Source: Rossellomorea sp. SC111
Lineage (GTDB): Bacteria > Bacillota > Bacilli > Bacillales > Bacillaceae_B
NCBI RefSeq assembly: GCF_024733565.1
Contig: NZ_JANIOC010000017.1
Coordinates: 1-64,000, forward strand
Length of the DNA: 64,000 nt
Reading direction: 5' to 3'
Positions 8,255-16,556 of this stretch are shown piece by piece. How positions within the stretch are numbered: the stretch's first letter is position 1; each line of letters opens with the position of its first letter. A program made the position numbers and the translations under genes. The notes under the pieces are model-generated. The model searched no databases. It was given only the letters and a program-made list of their open reading frames with translations, and was not told the DNA's origin.

Positions 8255-8911
8255 GTGCTAACAACGATTTCGTGGATTTTTCTTGGGATTGGACTGCTGT
8301 CTTCCCTCATCATATTAGTGGATGTGGTGAAACATCCCCAGAAGATGAAAATCATGAATATAGTGTGGCCGATCAACGGGTGGTTCTTCGGACCGATTGC
8401 TCTGTGGACGTACTTTAAGTGGGGTCGGGTGAAAGCGAAGAATCTAGAGAAGGAAGACAACCGCGGTCATGGTGCCAAAGTGTTCGTCTCCACCAGTCAC
8501 TGCTCGGCAGGCTGCTCCTTCGGTGATGCGGTCGGTGTTCCGATCGTCGCCGTGACAGGTCTCACCATTGCCGGTTCTACGTTATTTGCTCATTATACTG
8601 TGGAATTTATACTCGCTTATTTATTCGGCGTCATCTTTCAATTCTACTCCATTTATCCGATGAACAAGGAAGATGGGAAACTCAACGCCTTCAAACAGGC
8701 AATCAAAGCCGATTCCCTTTCCCTGATCGCCTTTGAAGTGGGAATGTTCGGATGGATGGCTATTGTCCATTATCTGCTCTTCACTGAGCCGCCGAAGCCG
8801 ACAGAACCCTCGTATTGGTTCATGATGCAGATTGCCATGATATTAGGATTTCTGACCAGTTATCCTGCGAATAAGTGGTTGATTAAGAAAGGATTGAAGG
8901 AAGCGATGTAG
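8255..8911 (+). CDS. DUF4396 membrane protein
   Basis: The 218-residue product starts at GTG behind AGAAAGGATG. The N-terminal block (VDVVKHPQKMKIMNIVWPINGWFFGP) and the later EFILAYLFGVIFQFYSI and FGWMAI segments match my memory of DUF4396 integral membrane proteins of unknown function. About six hydrophobic segments are visible, plus a HCSAGCSFGD loop with His and two Cys that may bind metal (copper or haem). It stands alone with REP-like DNA on both sides and no evident operon partner. Confidence 0.7.
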   Translation: MLTTISWIFLGIGLLSSLIILVDVVKHPQKMKIMNIVWPINGWFFGPIALWTYFKWGRVKAKNLEKEDNRGHGAKVFVSTSHCSAGCSFGDAVGVPIVAVTGLTIAGSTLFAHYTVEFILAYLFGVIFQFYSIYPMNKEDGKLNAFKQAIKADSLSLIAFEVGMFGWMAIVHYLLFTEPPKPTEPSYWFMMQIAMILGFLTSYPANKWLIKKGLKEAM

Positions 8912-8993
8912 GAGCATGGGGACGGTTCTTCTGCTTCCGTCCCCATCTTTAGAATACCCTCAAAAAGAAGCAAGAGAACCGTCCCCTTGCTTC
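8912..8993. repeat. REP-like element, two inverted halves
   Basis: Left half (GGGGACGGTTCTTCTGCTTC) and right half (from 8967, GAAGCAAGAGAACCGTCCCC) are inverted copies around a spacer of about 35 bases. It directly follows the DUF4396 stop and may serve as its terminator. Confidence 0.85.
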
Positions 8994-9100
8994 GGAAAAG
9001 ATAGTCGCTAAGTTGGTTGTCATTCCGGACTGACTTCCGTATAATGTTTTGTTGTTTGTTAAACTATTTCCAACTCTACCTAAAGGGAGATCTGATAGAT

Positions 9101-10267
9101 TTGAAGAATCAGACGTGGTTATCACTTCAGTTCTTTGCGATATTTTTTACATGGGGGATTTTCATTCCTTACTGGACAGCGTGGTTAGTGGAAAGTAAGG
9201 ATTTCTCGATTTCTGCTGCAAGTACTGTCATTGCCGTCGGAATGATAGCCCGTTCGTTTTCGAGCTTTTTCGTATTTCCTAAGTTGAGCCAGACGGTTTC
9301 ATTGGGACGGTTATCAAGATGGATTGTATTGATCTCAGGGGTCGCGTTGCTGATGTTTCTGCCTAGGGATTCGTTCGGGATGGTGATCGGGTGTATGGTG
9401 TTATTCAGCCTTGTGTATCCGATGCTGCTTCCGATGGTAGAAAGCATGGCGGCTGTGATGATGAAGGAAGATGGGATTGATTATGGCCGGAGCCGTTCCT
9501 GGGGATCAATCGGGTATACTACCGCACTGCTTGCGGTAGGATTTCTGACGTCGATTTTTACAGAGGGGGCCGTGATTTATCTTCTATTTGGCGGGATTGT
9601 CGTGATCTTGCTCTCTTCCCTTGCGAAGCTGCCACAGTCCATGAGCGGGACGCGTGGTCAGGAGAAGCTTTCTTACAGGAGCCTTCTGAAATCCCGTAAG
9701 TTTGTCTGGGCGATGGTGGTCGTCGTCTTGATTCAGGGAGCACATGCTTCTTATTATAATTATGGTGTTCTTTATTTGAAGGAATTAGATGTGAGTGCCG
9801 TTTATATCGGTGTCATTTTAAATGTTGCTGTTTTGTCTGAAATACTGTTCTTTGCTTTTTCCGATCGTTTGTTAAAAGGGAAGAGCATCTCTGTCATGTT
9901 CATTATAGCAGCAGGGGCTGCTGTGACGCGTTGGACTTTGTTGTTCCTATTCCCCAGCACCCCTGTCTTCATCTTTACCCAACTTTTCCACTCTCTAACC
10001 TTCGGATTGACGCATTATGCATTTATGCGGTTGATTTATGAAGAATTGGAGAGCAAGGACATTCCTGCTGCTCAGGGTGTGTACACCTCCCTAGGTATGG
10101 GATTGAGTACGGCGGTACTGACGTTTATCGGTGGCTTCCTGTATGATATCTCACCTGGCATGGCGTTTATGGGAATGGCCGTTGTTGTGGCGCCTTGCGT
10201 GGTGCTTGGTGGATGGATGTATTGGAAGTATGATCGTGGGGTTGAAGGTGTGTTTAGTTATAAATAG
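9101..10267 (+). CDS. MFS transporter, PPP/nucleoside-symporter-like (YwbF/HcaT type)
   Basis: A 12-helix major facilitator protein of 388 residues from TTG 9101, chosen because AAAGGGAGA lies 10 bases upstream and the protein then begins KNQTWLSLQFFAIFF as in relatives. The upstream open frame (from 9017) adds 28 unrelated residues. The signature segments WGIFIPYWTAWL, YGRSRSWGSIGYT and the C-terminal LFHSLTFGLTHYAFMRLI belong to the MFS_1-like group that includes 3-phenylpropionate permease and B. subtilis YwbF. The substrate cannot be read from the sequence. The gene is monocistronic and ends at a REP-like element. Confidence 0.8.
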   Translation: MKNQTWLSLQFFAIFFTWGIFIPYWTAWLVESKDFSISAASTVIAVGMIARSFSSFFVFPKLSQTVSLGRLSRWIVLISGVALLMFLPRDSFGMVIGCMVLFSLVYPMLLPMVESMAAVMMKEDGIDYGRSRSWGSIGYTTALLAVGFLTSIFTEGAVIYLLFGGIVVILLSSLAKLPQSMSGTRGQEKLSYRSLLKSRKFVWAMVVVVLIQGAHASYYNYGVLYLKELDVSAVYIGVILNVAVLSEILFFAFSDRLLKGKSISVMFIIAAGAAVTRWTLLFLFPSTPVFIFTQLFHSLTFGLTHYAFMRLIYEELESKDIPAAQGVYTSLGMGLSTAVLTFIGGFLYDISPGMAFMGMAVVVAPCVVLGGWMYWKYDRGVEGVFSYK

Positions 10268-10275
10268 AGAGTTGG

Positions 10276-10345
10276 GGAGCAGAGGGACGGTTCTTCTGCT
10301 TCCTTTAATTATTTGAAGAAGCAAGAGAACCGTTCCCGTGCTCTT
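10276..10345. repeat. REP-like element
   Basis: Inverted halves (AGGGACGGTTCTTCTGCTTC and GAAGCAAGAGAACCGTTCCC) around a short spacer, 9 bases after the MFS stop. Confidence 0.85.
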
Positions 10346-10450
10346 CATTCACTGAGGTTTCTCACCATACCCTCCATAGGTAAACCAAGCACTCCTCAAG
10401 CATAAAAAACTTAGGTACAAATTCTTATTTTACTTTCCCACCCATAAAAT

Positions 10451-10523
10451 GAAGCAGGGGGACGGTTCTTCCGCTTCCAATAAGCCCTAAAAAAGAAGCA
10501 AGAGAACCGTCCCCCTGCTCCCC
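10451..10523. repeat. REP-like element
   Basis: Inverted halves GGGGGACGGTTCTTCCGCTTC and its partner ending CCCCCTGCTCCC. It is the second element within 250 bases in the gap between the MFS and YcxB genes; the rest of that gap shows nothing else. Confidence 0.85.
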
Positions 10524-10590
10524 CTTTGCTCCCCTATAGGCTAAAAGTATGTTAATCTTTTATAAATAATATTTCCTAAGGAGGGATTTG

Positions 10591-11106
10591 ATGATTGAAG
10601 AGGAAAAACCACAAGTCACGTTTGGTGGAGTCCTCAGTGATGAGCACTTTTTACGATATGCTAAGTATCATTACAGAAACAAGATGCCATTCATCTTCCT
10701 GGCCATCGTATTATTATATGTAGCGCTGTATCTGTTTTCAGGAGATGAAATCAATGCTTGGTTTATGATCCCTATCTTCTTTTCTTTCTTATTAACGCTC
10801 TTTGTGAGAAAAGTCATTTTAAAGAGGGTCTTGAAAGAATTTAAGAAAGAGCCTCATTATTCCAAACATTTGACTTATCATCTGATGCCGGATGGAATCA
10901 CCGCCTCTTACGGAAGGTCGACTACTTATTATGAATGGACGGATATTCGAAAGGTCTACGAAAAAAAGGAGTTATTCCTGATTTATGTCACGTCATATAA
11001 AGCCATGGTGATACCAAGGGAATACTTCCACAATGACGAGGATATTGCTTTATTTAAAGAAACGGTAAGAAATTATATACCCCAAGCCGATTTGAAGAAC
11101 ATATAA
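10591..11106 (+). CDS. YcxB-like membrane protein
   Basis: The 171-residue product starts at ATG 10591 with AAGGAGGG at the right distance (an in-frame TTG precedes it). Two adjacent transmembrane helices (about 37-75) follow a soluble start. The C-terminal domain (TYHLMPDGITASYGRSTTYYEWTDIRKVYEKKELFLIYV and the AMVIPREYF segment) is the YcxB-like fold, which resembles a PH-type beta domain. The function of the family is unknown. It ends with a good terminator. Confidence 0.75.
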   Translation: MIEEEKPQVTFGGVLSDEHFLRYAKYHYRNKMPFIFLAIVLLYVALYLFSGDEINAWFMIPIFFSFLLTLFVRKVILKRVLKEFKKEPHYSKHLTYHLMPDGITASYGRSTTYYEWTDIRKVYEKKELFLIYVTSYKAMVIPREYFHNDEDIALFKETVRNYIPQADLKNI

Positions 11107-11110
11107 CGTG

Positions 11111-11138
11111 AAGCCCTCCTGTTGGAAGGCTTTTTTCT
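11111..11138 (+). terminator. Terminator of the YcxB-like gene
   Basis: AAGCCCTCC and GGAAGGCTT pair with one mismatch around a 4-base loop and are followed by a T run. Confidence 0.8.
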
Positions 11139-11153
11139 CTCTTTTCACTCTAA

Positions 11154-11180
11154 GAAGCAAGAGAACCGTCCCCATGCTCC
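11154..11180 (+). repeat. Single REP-like half at the 3' end of the Y1 transposase gene
   Basis: GAAGCAAGAGAACCGTCCCC with the closing ATGCTCC. It ends two bases before the transposase stop, and the complementary half is missing. Confidence 0.8.
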
Positions 11181-11182
11181 CC

Positions 11183-11956
11183 CTAAACCTTAAAAATCAA
11201 ACTCGGAGAAACCCCAAGAATTCTCGCAGCCTGTCTTTGTGACAGCCCCTGTATTCCTTTTACGTTTCGCAATATGGTATTTCTCTCTTCTCTGGACAAG
11301 CTTTTTACTTGTGGTATTTCATACGAACCGAGACACTTCATAATTTCCACTCTTGCTTCATCGTCGGTTAATCTTCTGACTGAGCTCGCGTCCAGGCATT
11401 GATCATCGTTATTTCTCTCGTTAAATTCTTTAAATTCATTTTGGGCAATGGATAGATGGGGAGAAAACATACTGAATAAATAGTGGGGGTCAAGGAGGTT
11501 TGGTGGATAGACCGTCTTCCCGTAGTACGCCAGGCAGCTGCTCCACTTCCATTCATGAGGGTGCGAAACCATTCCTGCCTTTATTGGATTCTGGTGAATA
11601 TATCTGGCGACAGTCAAAAAATACATGCGGTTTTCTACATTTTCACTTTTAAACCGATCCTGAAAGAGGTGACCGGTCGTATTGTACTTGGAATTGTAAT
11701 AAAAGGCGTAACTCACACCAACCCGTTTCATCACAAGGGAGATATCTTCACTTCCCTCTTTCATCAACAAGTGAACGTGATTTCCCATCAGGCACCATGC
11801 GTACATCCTAAAGCCTGATTCACTTTTATATTTCTGCAGGAGATCCAGGTATTTTATGCGATCATGATCATCGTGAAAAATTTCCTGTTTATTCGCTCCC
11901 CTCACAATGACATGATATACTCCCGTTTCGCTTTTCCTTCTTGCATGCCGGGGCAT
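11183..11956 (-). CDS. REP-associated tyrosine transposase-like (Y1, IS200/IS605-related) protein
   Basis: The 257-residue protein has the Y1 single-strand transposase fold. The HUH motif is GNHVHLL (about residues 58-64) and the catalytic tyrosine lies in VARYIHQNPIKAG. The N-terminus MPRHARRKS-TGVYHVIVRGANKQEIF is standard for RAYTs and their relatives. A C-terminal DnaA-like/HTH segment (SQRQAARILGVSPSLI) extends beyond the core domain. There is no IS boundary or second ORF. Instead, one REP-like half touches the stop codon and another lies about 185 bases beyond the start. RAYTs are thought to mobilise or maintain REP elements through nicking at hairpins; that link here is inferred from co-location. 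The ribosome site is GAAGGAGGTGAA. Confidence 0.85.
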   Translation of the reverse strand: MPRHARRKSETGVYHVIVRGANKQEIFHDDHDRIKYLDLLQKYKSESGFRMYAWCLMGNHVHLLMKEGSEDISLVMKRVGVSYAFYYNSKYNTTGHLFQDRFKSENVENRMYFLTVARYIHQNPIKAGMVSHPHEWKWSSCLAYYGKTVYPPNLLDPHYLFSMFSPHLSIAQNEFKEFNERNNDDQCLDASSVRRLTDDEARVEIMKCLGSYEIPQVKSLSREERNTILRNVKGIQGLSQRQAARILGVSPSLIFKV

Positions 11957-12140
11957 TCATTTCACCTCCTTCTATTTCAAGAATGAGCTGCTAATCAATA
12001 GTTGAATCCGAAATCAAATGGAGAGTGTTAAAGATAAGTAGATTACGCCTGTAGCGTTACATAGAGTGCATTACGAAGAATAAATCTGGGGTTAAATCTA
12101 ATTTACCATAATATACTAAATACTTTCAATGGGGAAAATG

Positions 12141-12168
12141 GAAGCAAGAGAACCGTCCCCTTGCTCCC
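12141..12168 (+). repeat. Single REP-like half upstream of the Y1 transposase gene
   Basis: GAAGCAAGAGAACCGTCCCCTTGCTCC, same orientation as the half at 11154. It abuts the stop of the tctA-like gene. The 11957-12140 gap otherwise shows nothing recognisable. Confidence 0.8.
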
Positions 12169-12173
12169 CCTTC

Positions 12174-13685
12174 CTACAACCCACCACCTGACCCTCCCAT
12201 GCTTTTTTTATTTTTTAAGGTTTTTGCAATGATTGGGTAAAGCATGGCGAGTACGGCAATCAATAGAATGATTCCGGAGATCGGTTTAGTGATAAAGGAA
12301 AGATAATCCCCTTCTGTGACCAACAGGTTCCTTCTGAAGTTTTCTTCCATCATCGGTCCGAGGACCAGTCCCAGGACAAGGGATGCAGGGGAGAAATGAT
12401 ACTTTTTCATGAAGTAACCCAATATACCGAATACCAGCATGACCCAAACGTTGAACATCGAATTCCCGACGGCATAGGAGCCGACCATTGATAGTAAAAC
12501 AATGAGGGTGCCAAGCATCGAATAAGGAAATTTCAGAATTGCAGCAAAGGCTTTGACACCCAATCGCCCTCCAATAAATACAGTGACACTTGCGATTAAC
12601 ATGGAGAAGAAAATGCAATAGAGCATCAGCGGTTGCTCTGTCATTAACTGAGGACCTGGCTGTAATCCTTGAAGGGCAAGAGCTGCCAGGATAATCGCCG
12701 TGGTGGGACTACCTGGGATTCCCAGTACCAGGGTCGGGATCATGGCCCCGCCGGCTGCTGCATTGTTGGCGGCTTCCGGCGCCACGACTCCTTCTTCTTC
12801 CCCTTGACCAAAGTTTTCTTTGTGTTTACTCGTGCGCATGGCTTCACCATAACTCACAATCGAGGCAATGGACCCGCCTGTTCCCGGCAAAATACCGATT
12901 ACCGTGCCGATTACGGCCGATTTCAGTAATACCCACTTATGTCTTATTAACTCTACAATTTTGATCGTTTCCAATGAAACCTTGTTACTCATATTCAAAT
13001 CTTTATGTTTATCGGTTACTTGATTCAATACTTCTGCAAGGGCGAACGCACCAATCATGATGGGAATCATTTCAAGCCCGTTCATCAGTTCGATATTACC
13101 GAATGTAAAGCGATTGGCCCCTACAATCGGATCCATCCCGATCATCGCAATCAGTATGCCTATCAACCCCGAGGTGATGGCTTTGATCGGTGACTTCGTT
13201 CCAATCGAAGAGATGACCGTCAGTCCAAGTACCGTTAAAGCGAAATACTCTGCACTTTGAATATTCAAGGCAACAGTAGATAACGGAGGCGCTAAAAAGA
13301 GCATAATCAGAACAGAGAAAATCCCGCCAAATGCCGATGCGCTGATCGCCAGACTAAGTGCTCTTCCTGCCTTGCCATTCTTAGTCATCGGGTAACCATC
13401 AAAGGTTGTGGCGACCGATTCAGGCGTTCCAGGTGTATTAAATAAAATAGCCGTGATGGAACCCCCGTAGGAGGAGCCCGCATAGAGCGCAACCAGTAAC
13501 ATAATCGAAGGAAGGATCCCCATATAATATGTAAACGGCAGCATCAGAACAATTCCCATTGAAGAACTAATGCCGGGTAGCGATCCAAAAAACACCCCGA
13601 CCAGCATCCCGACAAAGACCAGAAGTAAATTCATCGGTGTCAAGGTCGTGAGCAGCCCATCCACTAATAGTTGTATATCCATCAT
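12174..13685 (-). CDS. tctA: Tripartite tricarboxylate transporter large permease
   Basis: A 503-residue TctA-family protein with about 12 transmembrane helices. The family signature near the start (GVFFGSLPGISSSMGIVLMLPFTY) and the pore-region GILPGTGGSIASIVSYGEA and PEAANNAAAGGAMIPTLVLGIPGSPTTAI are intact. It forms the secondary transporter of tctC-tctB-tctA, which uses a periplasmic-type binding protein. Genes are ordered prpF, tctC, tctB, tctA in transcription, 12 bases apart at the last junction, so it is the final gene. The substrate is probably a tri- or dicarboxylate related to the PrpF substrate. Confidence 0.92.
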   Translation of the reverse strand: MMDIQLLVDGLLTTLTPMNLLLVFVGMLVGVFFGSLPGISSSMGIVLMLPFTYYMGILPSIMLLVALYAGSSYGGSITAILFNTPGTPESVATTFDGYPMTKNGKAGRALSLAISASAFGGIFSVLIMLFLAPPLSTVALNIQSAEYFALTVLGLTVISSIGTKSPIKAITSGLIGILIAMIGMDPIVGANRFTFGNIELMNGLEMIPIMIGAFALAEVLNQVTDKHKDLNMSNKVSLETIKIVELIRHKWVLLKSAVIGTVIGILPGTGGSIASIVSYGEAMRTSKHKENFGQGEEEGVVAPEAANNAAAGGAMIPTLVLGIPGSPTTAIILAALALQGLQPGPQLMTEQPLMLYCIFFSMLIASVTVFIGGRLGVKAFAAILKFPYSMLGTLIVLLSMVGSYAVGNSMFNVWVMLVFGILGYFMKKYHFSPASLVLGLVLGPMMEENFRRNLLVTEGDYLSFITKPISGIILLIAVLAMLYPIIAKTLKNKKSMGGSGGGL

Positions 13686-13697
13686 TCTCCCCCCTCA

Positions 13698-14165
13698 TCA
13701 ATATAAGAAATAACTTAATTCTTTTATCAAACCTATTCCTCTCGGCAGAGGTACGGTCAATAGGTTTCCGAATACCAGCGTGAATGTTATCGCTACCACA
13801 ATGGACGTGATGGCCATTTTCACATAATTTTTTTGACCCAGTAAGAAGAATAAAAAGAAGCAAAAAAGAATGGTAGCAAGCGTGAAGCTGATGAAATCGT
13901 TCAATACAATAAACACGATGACTCCTACTAACAGTCCGGCATATGCTAGATTAATATTTAAAGGTTCAGCCTTCTCTTTACTGGATTTCTTAATGGCTTT
14001 GAATAATGATACGATCAATAATAATAGAATGATCACAATAATGACCTGCGGAAACCCGGCCGGCCCTATTGGATCAGCCGATCGTCCTGTTGAAATGGCG
14101 AACGATTCTTTAAAAAAAAGCCCCATCACCAGTATGAGCACAACATGAAATAATACTTCTCCCAT
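13698..14165 (-). CDS. tctB: Tripartite tricarboxylate transporter small permease
   Basis: The 155-residue protein has four hydrophobic segments and the TctB pattern (GRSADPIGPAGFPQVI after helix 1, LLVGVIVFIVLNDFISFTLAT in the middle). It is the small membrane subunit that pairs with TctA. A GC-rich hairpin separates it from tctC upstream, which may set a lower level than the binding protein. Confidence 0.88.
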   Translation of the reverse strand: MGEVLFHVVLILVMGLFFKESFAISTGRSADPIGPAGFPQVIIVIILLLLIVSLFKAIKKSSKEKAEPLNINLAYAGLLVGVIVFIVLNDFISFTLATILFCFFLFFLLGQKNYVKMAITSIVVAITFTLVFGNLLTVPLPRGIGLIKELSYFLY

Positions 14166-14183
14166 ATACTCCCCTCCAAAACG

Positions 14184-14202
14184 GGCGGCATCTGACGCCG
14201 CC
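14184..14202 (-). other. Intercistronic hairpin between tctC and tctB
   Basis: GGCGGC-ATCTGAC-GCCGCC without a T run. Such hairpins between a binding-protein gene and its permeases usually protect or attenuate the mRNA. Confidence 0.6.
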
Positions 14203-14208
14203 GCACGA

Positions 14209-15195
14209 TTATTTAAGTCCCGTTTGTTTCGCTACCTTATCAAATTTCTCGTAGTCTTCTTTCATGGCCGCTTTAAATTCTTCAGGGCCCAGGAATCCTT
14301 CCCGAATATCTGTTAGCGATTCAGCATTGAACTCTTTGTATTCTTCCGTTTCATATGCTTTTTTCATTTGATCCAAGAGAACGTCTTTCACCTCTTGGGG
14401 AGTCCCCTTCTTGACCACAAATCCCCTCCAGGATCCGATTGTGACATCATAGCCTTTCTCCACAGTTGTAGGCGTGTCTTTTAACTCGTCAATCTTGGTT
14501 ATACGTTCGTCATTCAATACAACCAGCGGCTTGACCTTTCCATCTTTGATGTATCCTATCGTATTGATCAGCTTGTCTAAATACACATCCACTTCGCCGC
14601 CCAGTACCGCAGCCTTTACTTCAGATCCTGAACCGTAAGGAATGAACTTCACTTTAACACCAGTGGCGTCTGCCAATGCATTCAGTGTCAAATCATCCAA
14701 ACCACCGGGACTGACTCCTGCGAAGGTAACTTCTTTGTCCTTTCCTATTTTCACGAGTTCATCAAAGCTTTTAATATCACTATTCGCCGGTACTGACAGG
14801 ACGTATATATCGGATTGGATCCGCGCAAGTGGCTCAAAATCATCCAGGAACTTCACACTTTCCCCCTTACCGAGTACATCTGCAATCACATGGGAAGGAG
14901 TAACCTCCAGCACCGTATATCCATCATTCGACTGCCCATGTGCATACACCATTCCCACTAAACCGCCGCTGCCATCTTTATTGACAGGCTGTAGAGGTTT
15001 TTTCATATCTTTAGACATGATTTCCGCAAATTTTCTCGCAAACGTATCACTGGCACTCCCTTCACCAAATGGAACAACTAACTCGACCGGTCTTTTGGGG
15101 TAATCCTGACTTCCTGCAGCAGATTTATTTGAGCTACAACCTGCTATGATGAGGCCTGCGAGTAAAATGACAATCAGTACAAGTTTTCTTTTCAA
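14209..15195 (-). CDS. tctC: Bug-family (TctC) substrate-binding lipoprotein
   Basis: A 328-residue extracytoplasmic binding protein with a lipoprotein signal (LVLIVILLAGLIIAGCSSN, acylated Cys near residue 20). The Bug-fold signatures YPKRPVELVVPFGEGSASDTFAR and the later KFIPYGSGSEVKAAVLGGEVDV are present; the latter loop contacts the carboxylate ligand. It delivers substrate to TctAB. A cre-like sequence lies just upstream of its start. Confidence 0.92.
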   Translation of the reverse strand: MKRKLVLIVILLAGLIIAGCSSNKSAAGSQDYPKRPVELVVPFGEGSASDTFARKFAEIMSKDMKKPLQPVNKDGSGGLVGMVYAHGQSNDGYTVLEVTPSHVIADVLGKGESVKFLDDFEPLARIQSDIYVLSVPANSDIKSFDELVKIGKDKEVTFAGVSPGGLDDLTLNALADATGVKVKFIPYGSGSEVKAAVLGGEVDVYLDKLINTIGYIKDGKVKPLVVLNDERITKIDELKDTPTTVEKGYDVTIGSWRGFVVKKGTPQEVKDVLLDQMKKAYETEEYKEFNAESLTDIREGFLGPEEFKAAMKEDYEKFDKVAKQTGLK

Positions 15196-15210
15196 TGTGA
15201 TTCTCCCCTT

Positions 15211-15224
15211 TGTAAACGCTTTAA
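15211..15224. promoter_or_regulatory. cre-like CcpA site between prpF and tctC
   Basis: TGTAAACGCTTTAA matches 13 of 14 positions of the cre consensus TGWAARCGYTWNCW. It would place the transporter under carbon catabolite control. Confidence 0.55.
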
Positions 15225-15240
15225 TTTTTTTCGATACTTA

Positions 15241-16395
15241 TCAACCCATCAATTCAATGGGTATCAAAGTATGTCCTTCCATGATCCTTCTTGCCGTTCT
15301 GCCGATTCCGCCTCTTACAAGCTTATAAGTAGCATTCTCTTTCCTGACGCTGACATGAACCAGGATTGTTCCGGTCGGATGGCCGATGTTGATTTCATCC
15401 TTGCCTTCTGAAACGAGTGAATGAGGAAGGGATCCGGGTATTTTGCAAGCAGTGCCGAGTCCAATGGCACCACTGACTGCAAATGCACGATGCAGGGTTC
15501 CCATTGCGATATAGCGGGCCACGATGTCTATGTTGTCACTCTTGACCACTTCCCCGTTTTCATCCGTATACTCGGTTGCTGGAGAAATAATGGCTACCTT
15601 TGGGAGAGCATGAGTTTCAGGTGTGACAACCTCCCCTTCCTGAAATAATCCAATAAGTCTGCCACATTTCACTCTGATTTCTTCTATTCTGGTTTGCACA
15701 GATGGTTTATTGATTTCTTCTGATAGCTCAATTCCTTTTAAACCAATATCAGAAGCGTGGAAGAAGACCAGAATATTTCCTACATCAATAATCGTCACAT
15801 CCACCATACTCCGATCCTCAAGTTGGATGATATCCACTACATTCCCTGTCGGAAGCAAATCGCCCGTGTAGGATCCCCCGAAATCCAGGAAGTTGACCAT
15901 AATGCATGATCCCGTGCCCGAAACACCGGCGATAGCGAAATCCCCCTCATAGATGACATGTCCATCCTTGACGGGTACTTCCACTTCCATCACCCGCCTG
16001 GTATTCGTATTATAAATCCGTACCCTCGTCATGCCTTCATGGATCTTTACCAGGCCCTCTTCAACAGCAAATAATCCGACAGCCGAAGCCATATTCCCAC
16101 AAGTTACATTATAATCAATATTCTGACTATTTGTGCTAACCTGACCGAATGTATAATAAATATCACATCCCGCTTTCTCCGTTACCCCCACTATCGCAAC
16201 CTTACTTGTAAGTGGCGTTCCCCCTCCAATGCCGTCAATCTGTCCATTTTTAGAACTTCCATAAATTTTGGTTATGACATAATCCCTGTCTTTTGGATCC
16301 TTTGGCAGATCCATATCTTTGAATATTAACCCTTTACTCGTCCCACCCCTCATTAAAACGCTTGGCAGTTTATATAATTGACCATGAAAATTCAC
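15241..16395 (-). CDS. PrpF-family isomerase/tautomerase
   Basis: A diaminopimelate-epimerase-fold protein of the PrpF family, which moves double bonds in unsaturated tricarboxylates (2-methylaconitate, 4-oxalomesaconate). The signatures LPSVLMRGGTSKGLIF, IDGIGGGTPLTSKVAI and DYNVTCGNMASAVG are present; the Cys in TCGN corresponds to a catalytic position. I prefer GTG 16395 (protein begins MNFHGQLYKLP) because AAGAAGGTG sits 9 bases before it. The open frame also allows GTG 16407, but that leaves no room for a ribosome site. It is first in the operon with tctCBA, so the transporter probably imports its substrate or a precursor. The exact isomer cannot be told. Confidence 0.85.
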   Translation of the reverse strand: MNFHGQLYKLPSVLMRGGTSKGLIFKDMDLPKDPKDRDYVITKIYGSSKNGQIDGIGGGTPLTSKVAIVGVTEKAGCDIYYTFGQVSTNSQNIDYNVTCGNMASAVGLFAVEEGLVKIHEGMTRVRIYNTNTRRVMEVEVPVKDGHVIYEGDFAIAGVSGTGSCIMVNFLDFGGSYTGDLLPTGNVVDIIQLEDRSMVDVTIIDVGNILVFFHASDIGLKGIELSEEINKPSVQTRIEEIRVKCGRLIGLFQEGEVVTPETHALPKVAIISPATEYTDENGEVVKSDNIDIVARYIAMGTLHRAFAVSGAIGLGTACKIPGSLPHSLVSEGKDEINIGHPTGTILVHVSVRKENATYKLVRGGIGRTARRIMEGHTLIPIELMG

Positions 16396-16426
16396 TCTGT
16401 CATGCACCTTCTTAAAAAATTAATTG

Positions 16427-16438
16427 ATACCATGGTAT
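16427..16438. promoter_or_regulatory. Palindrome, candidate LysR operator
   Basis: ATACCATGGTAT is a perfect 12-bp palindrome and sits in a T-N11-A frame (T16425, A16437). It lies in the 161-base divergent gap between prpF and the LysR gene; the rest of the gap is AT-rich. Confidence 0.5.
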
Positions 16439-16556
16439 AAGAAGAGTATATTCAAGCTAGAGAAATAAATAAAATATTTATTTTTTATAATATACGATAA
16501 AAATTTTTTATATCATCTCTTAAAACCACTACTATCAACAACTCCAGGAGGCTGTC

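Noticed and set aside
9017-9100. An upstream extension of the MFS protein
   Set aside because: The extra 28 residues have no family pattern and TTG 9101 has the ribosome site.
11183-11956. A complete IS200/IS605 insertion sequence
   Set aside because: There is no TnpB gene, no clear left and right end hairpins of an IS and no target duplication; the REP halves fit a RAYT better.
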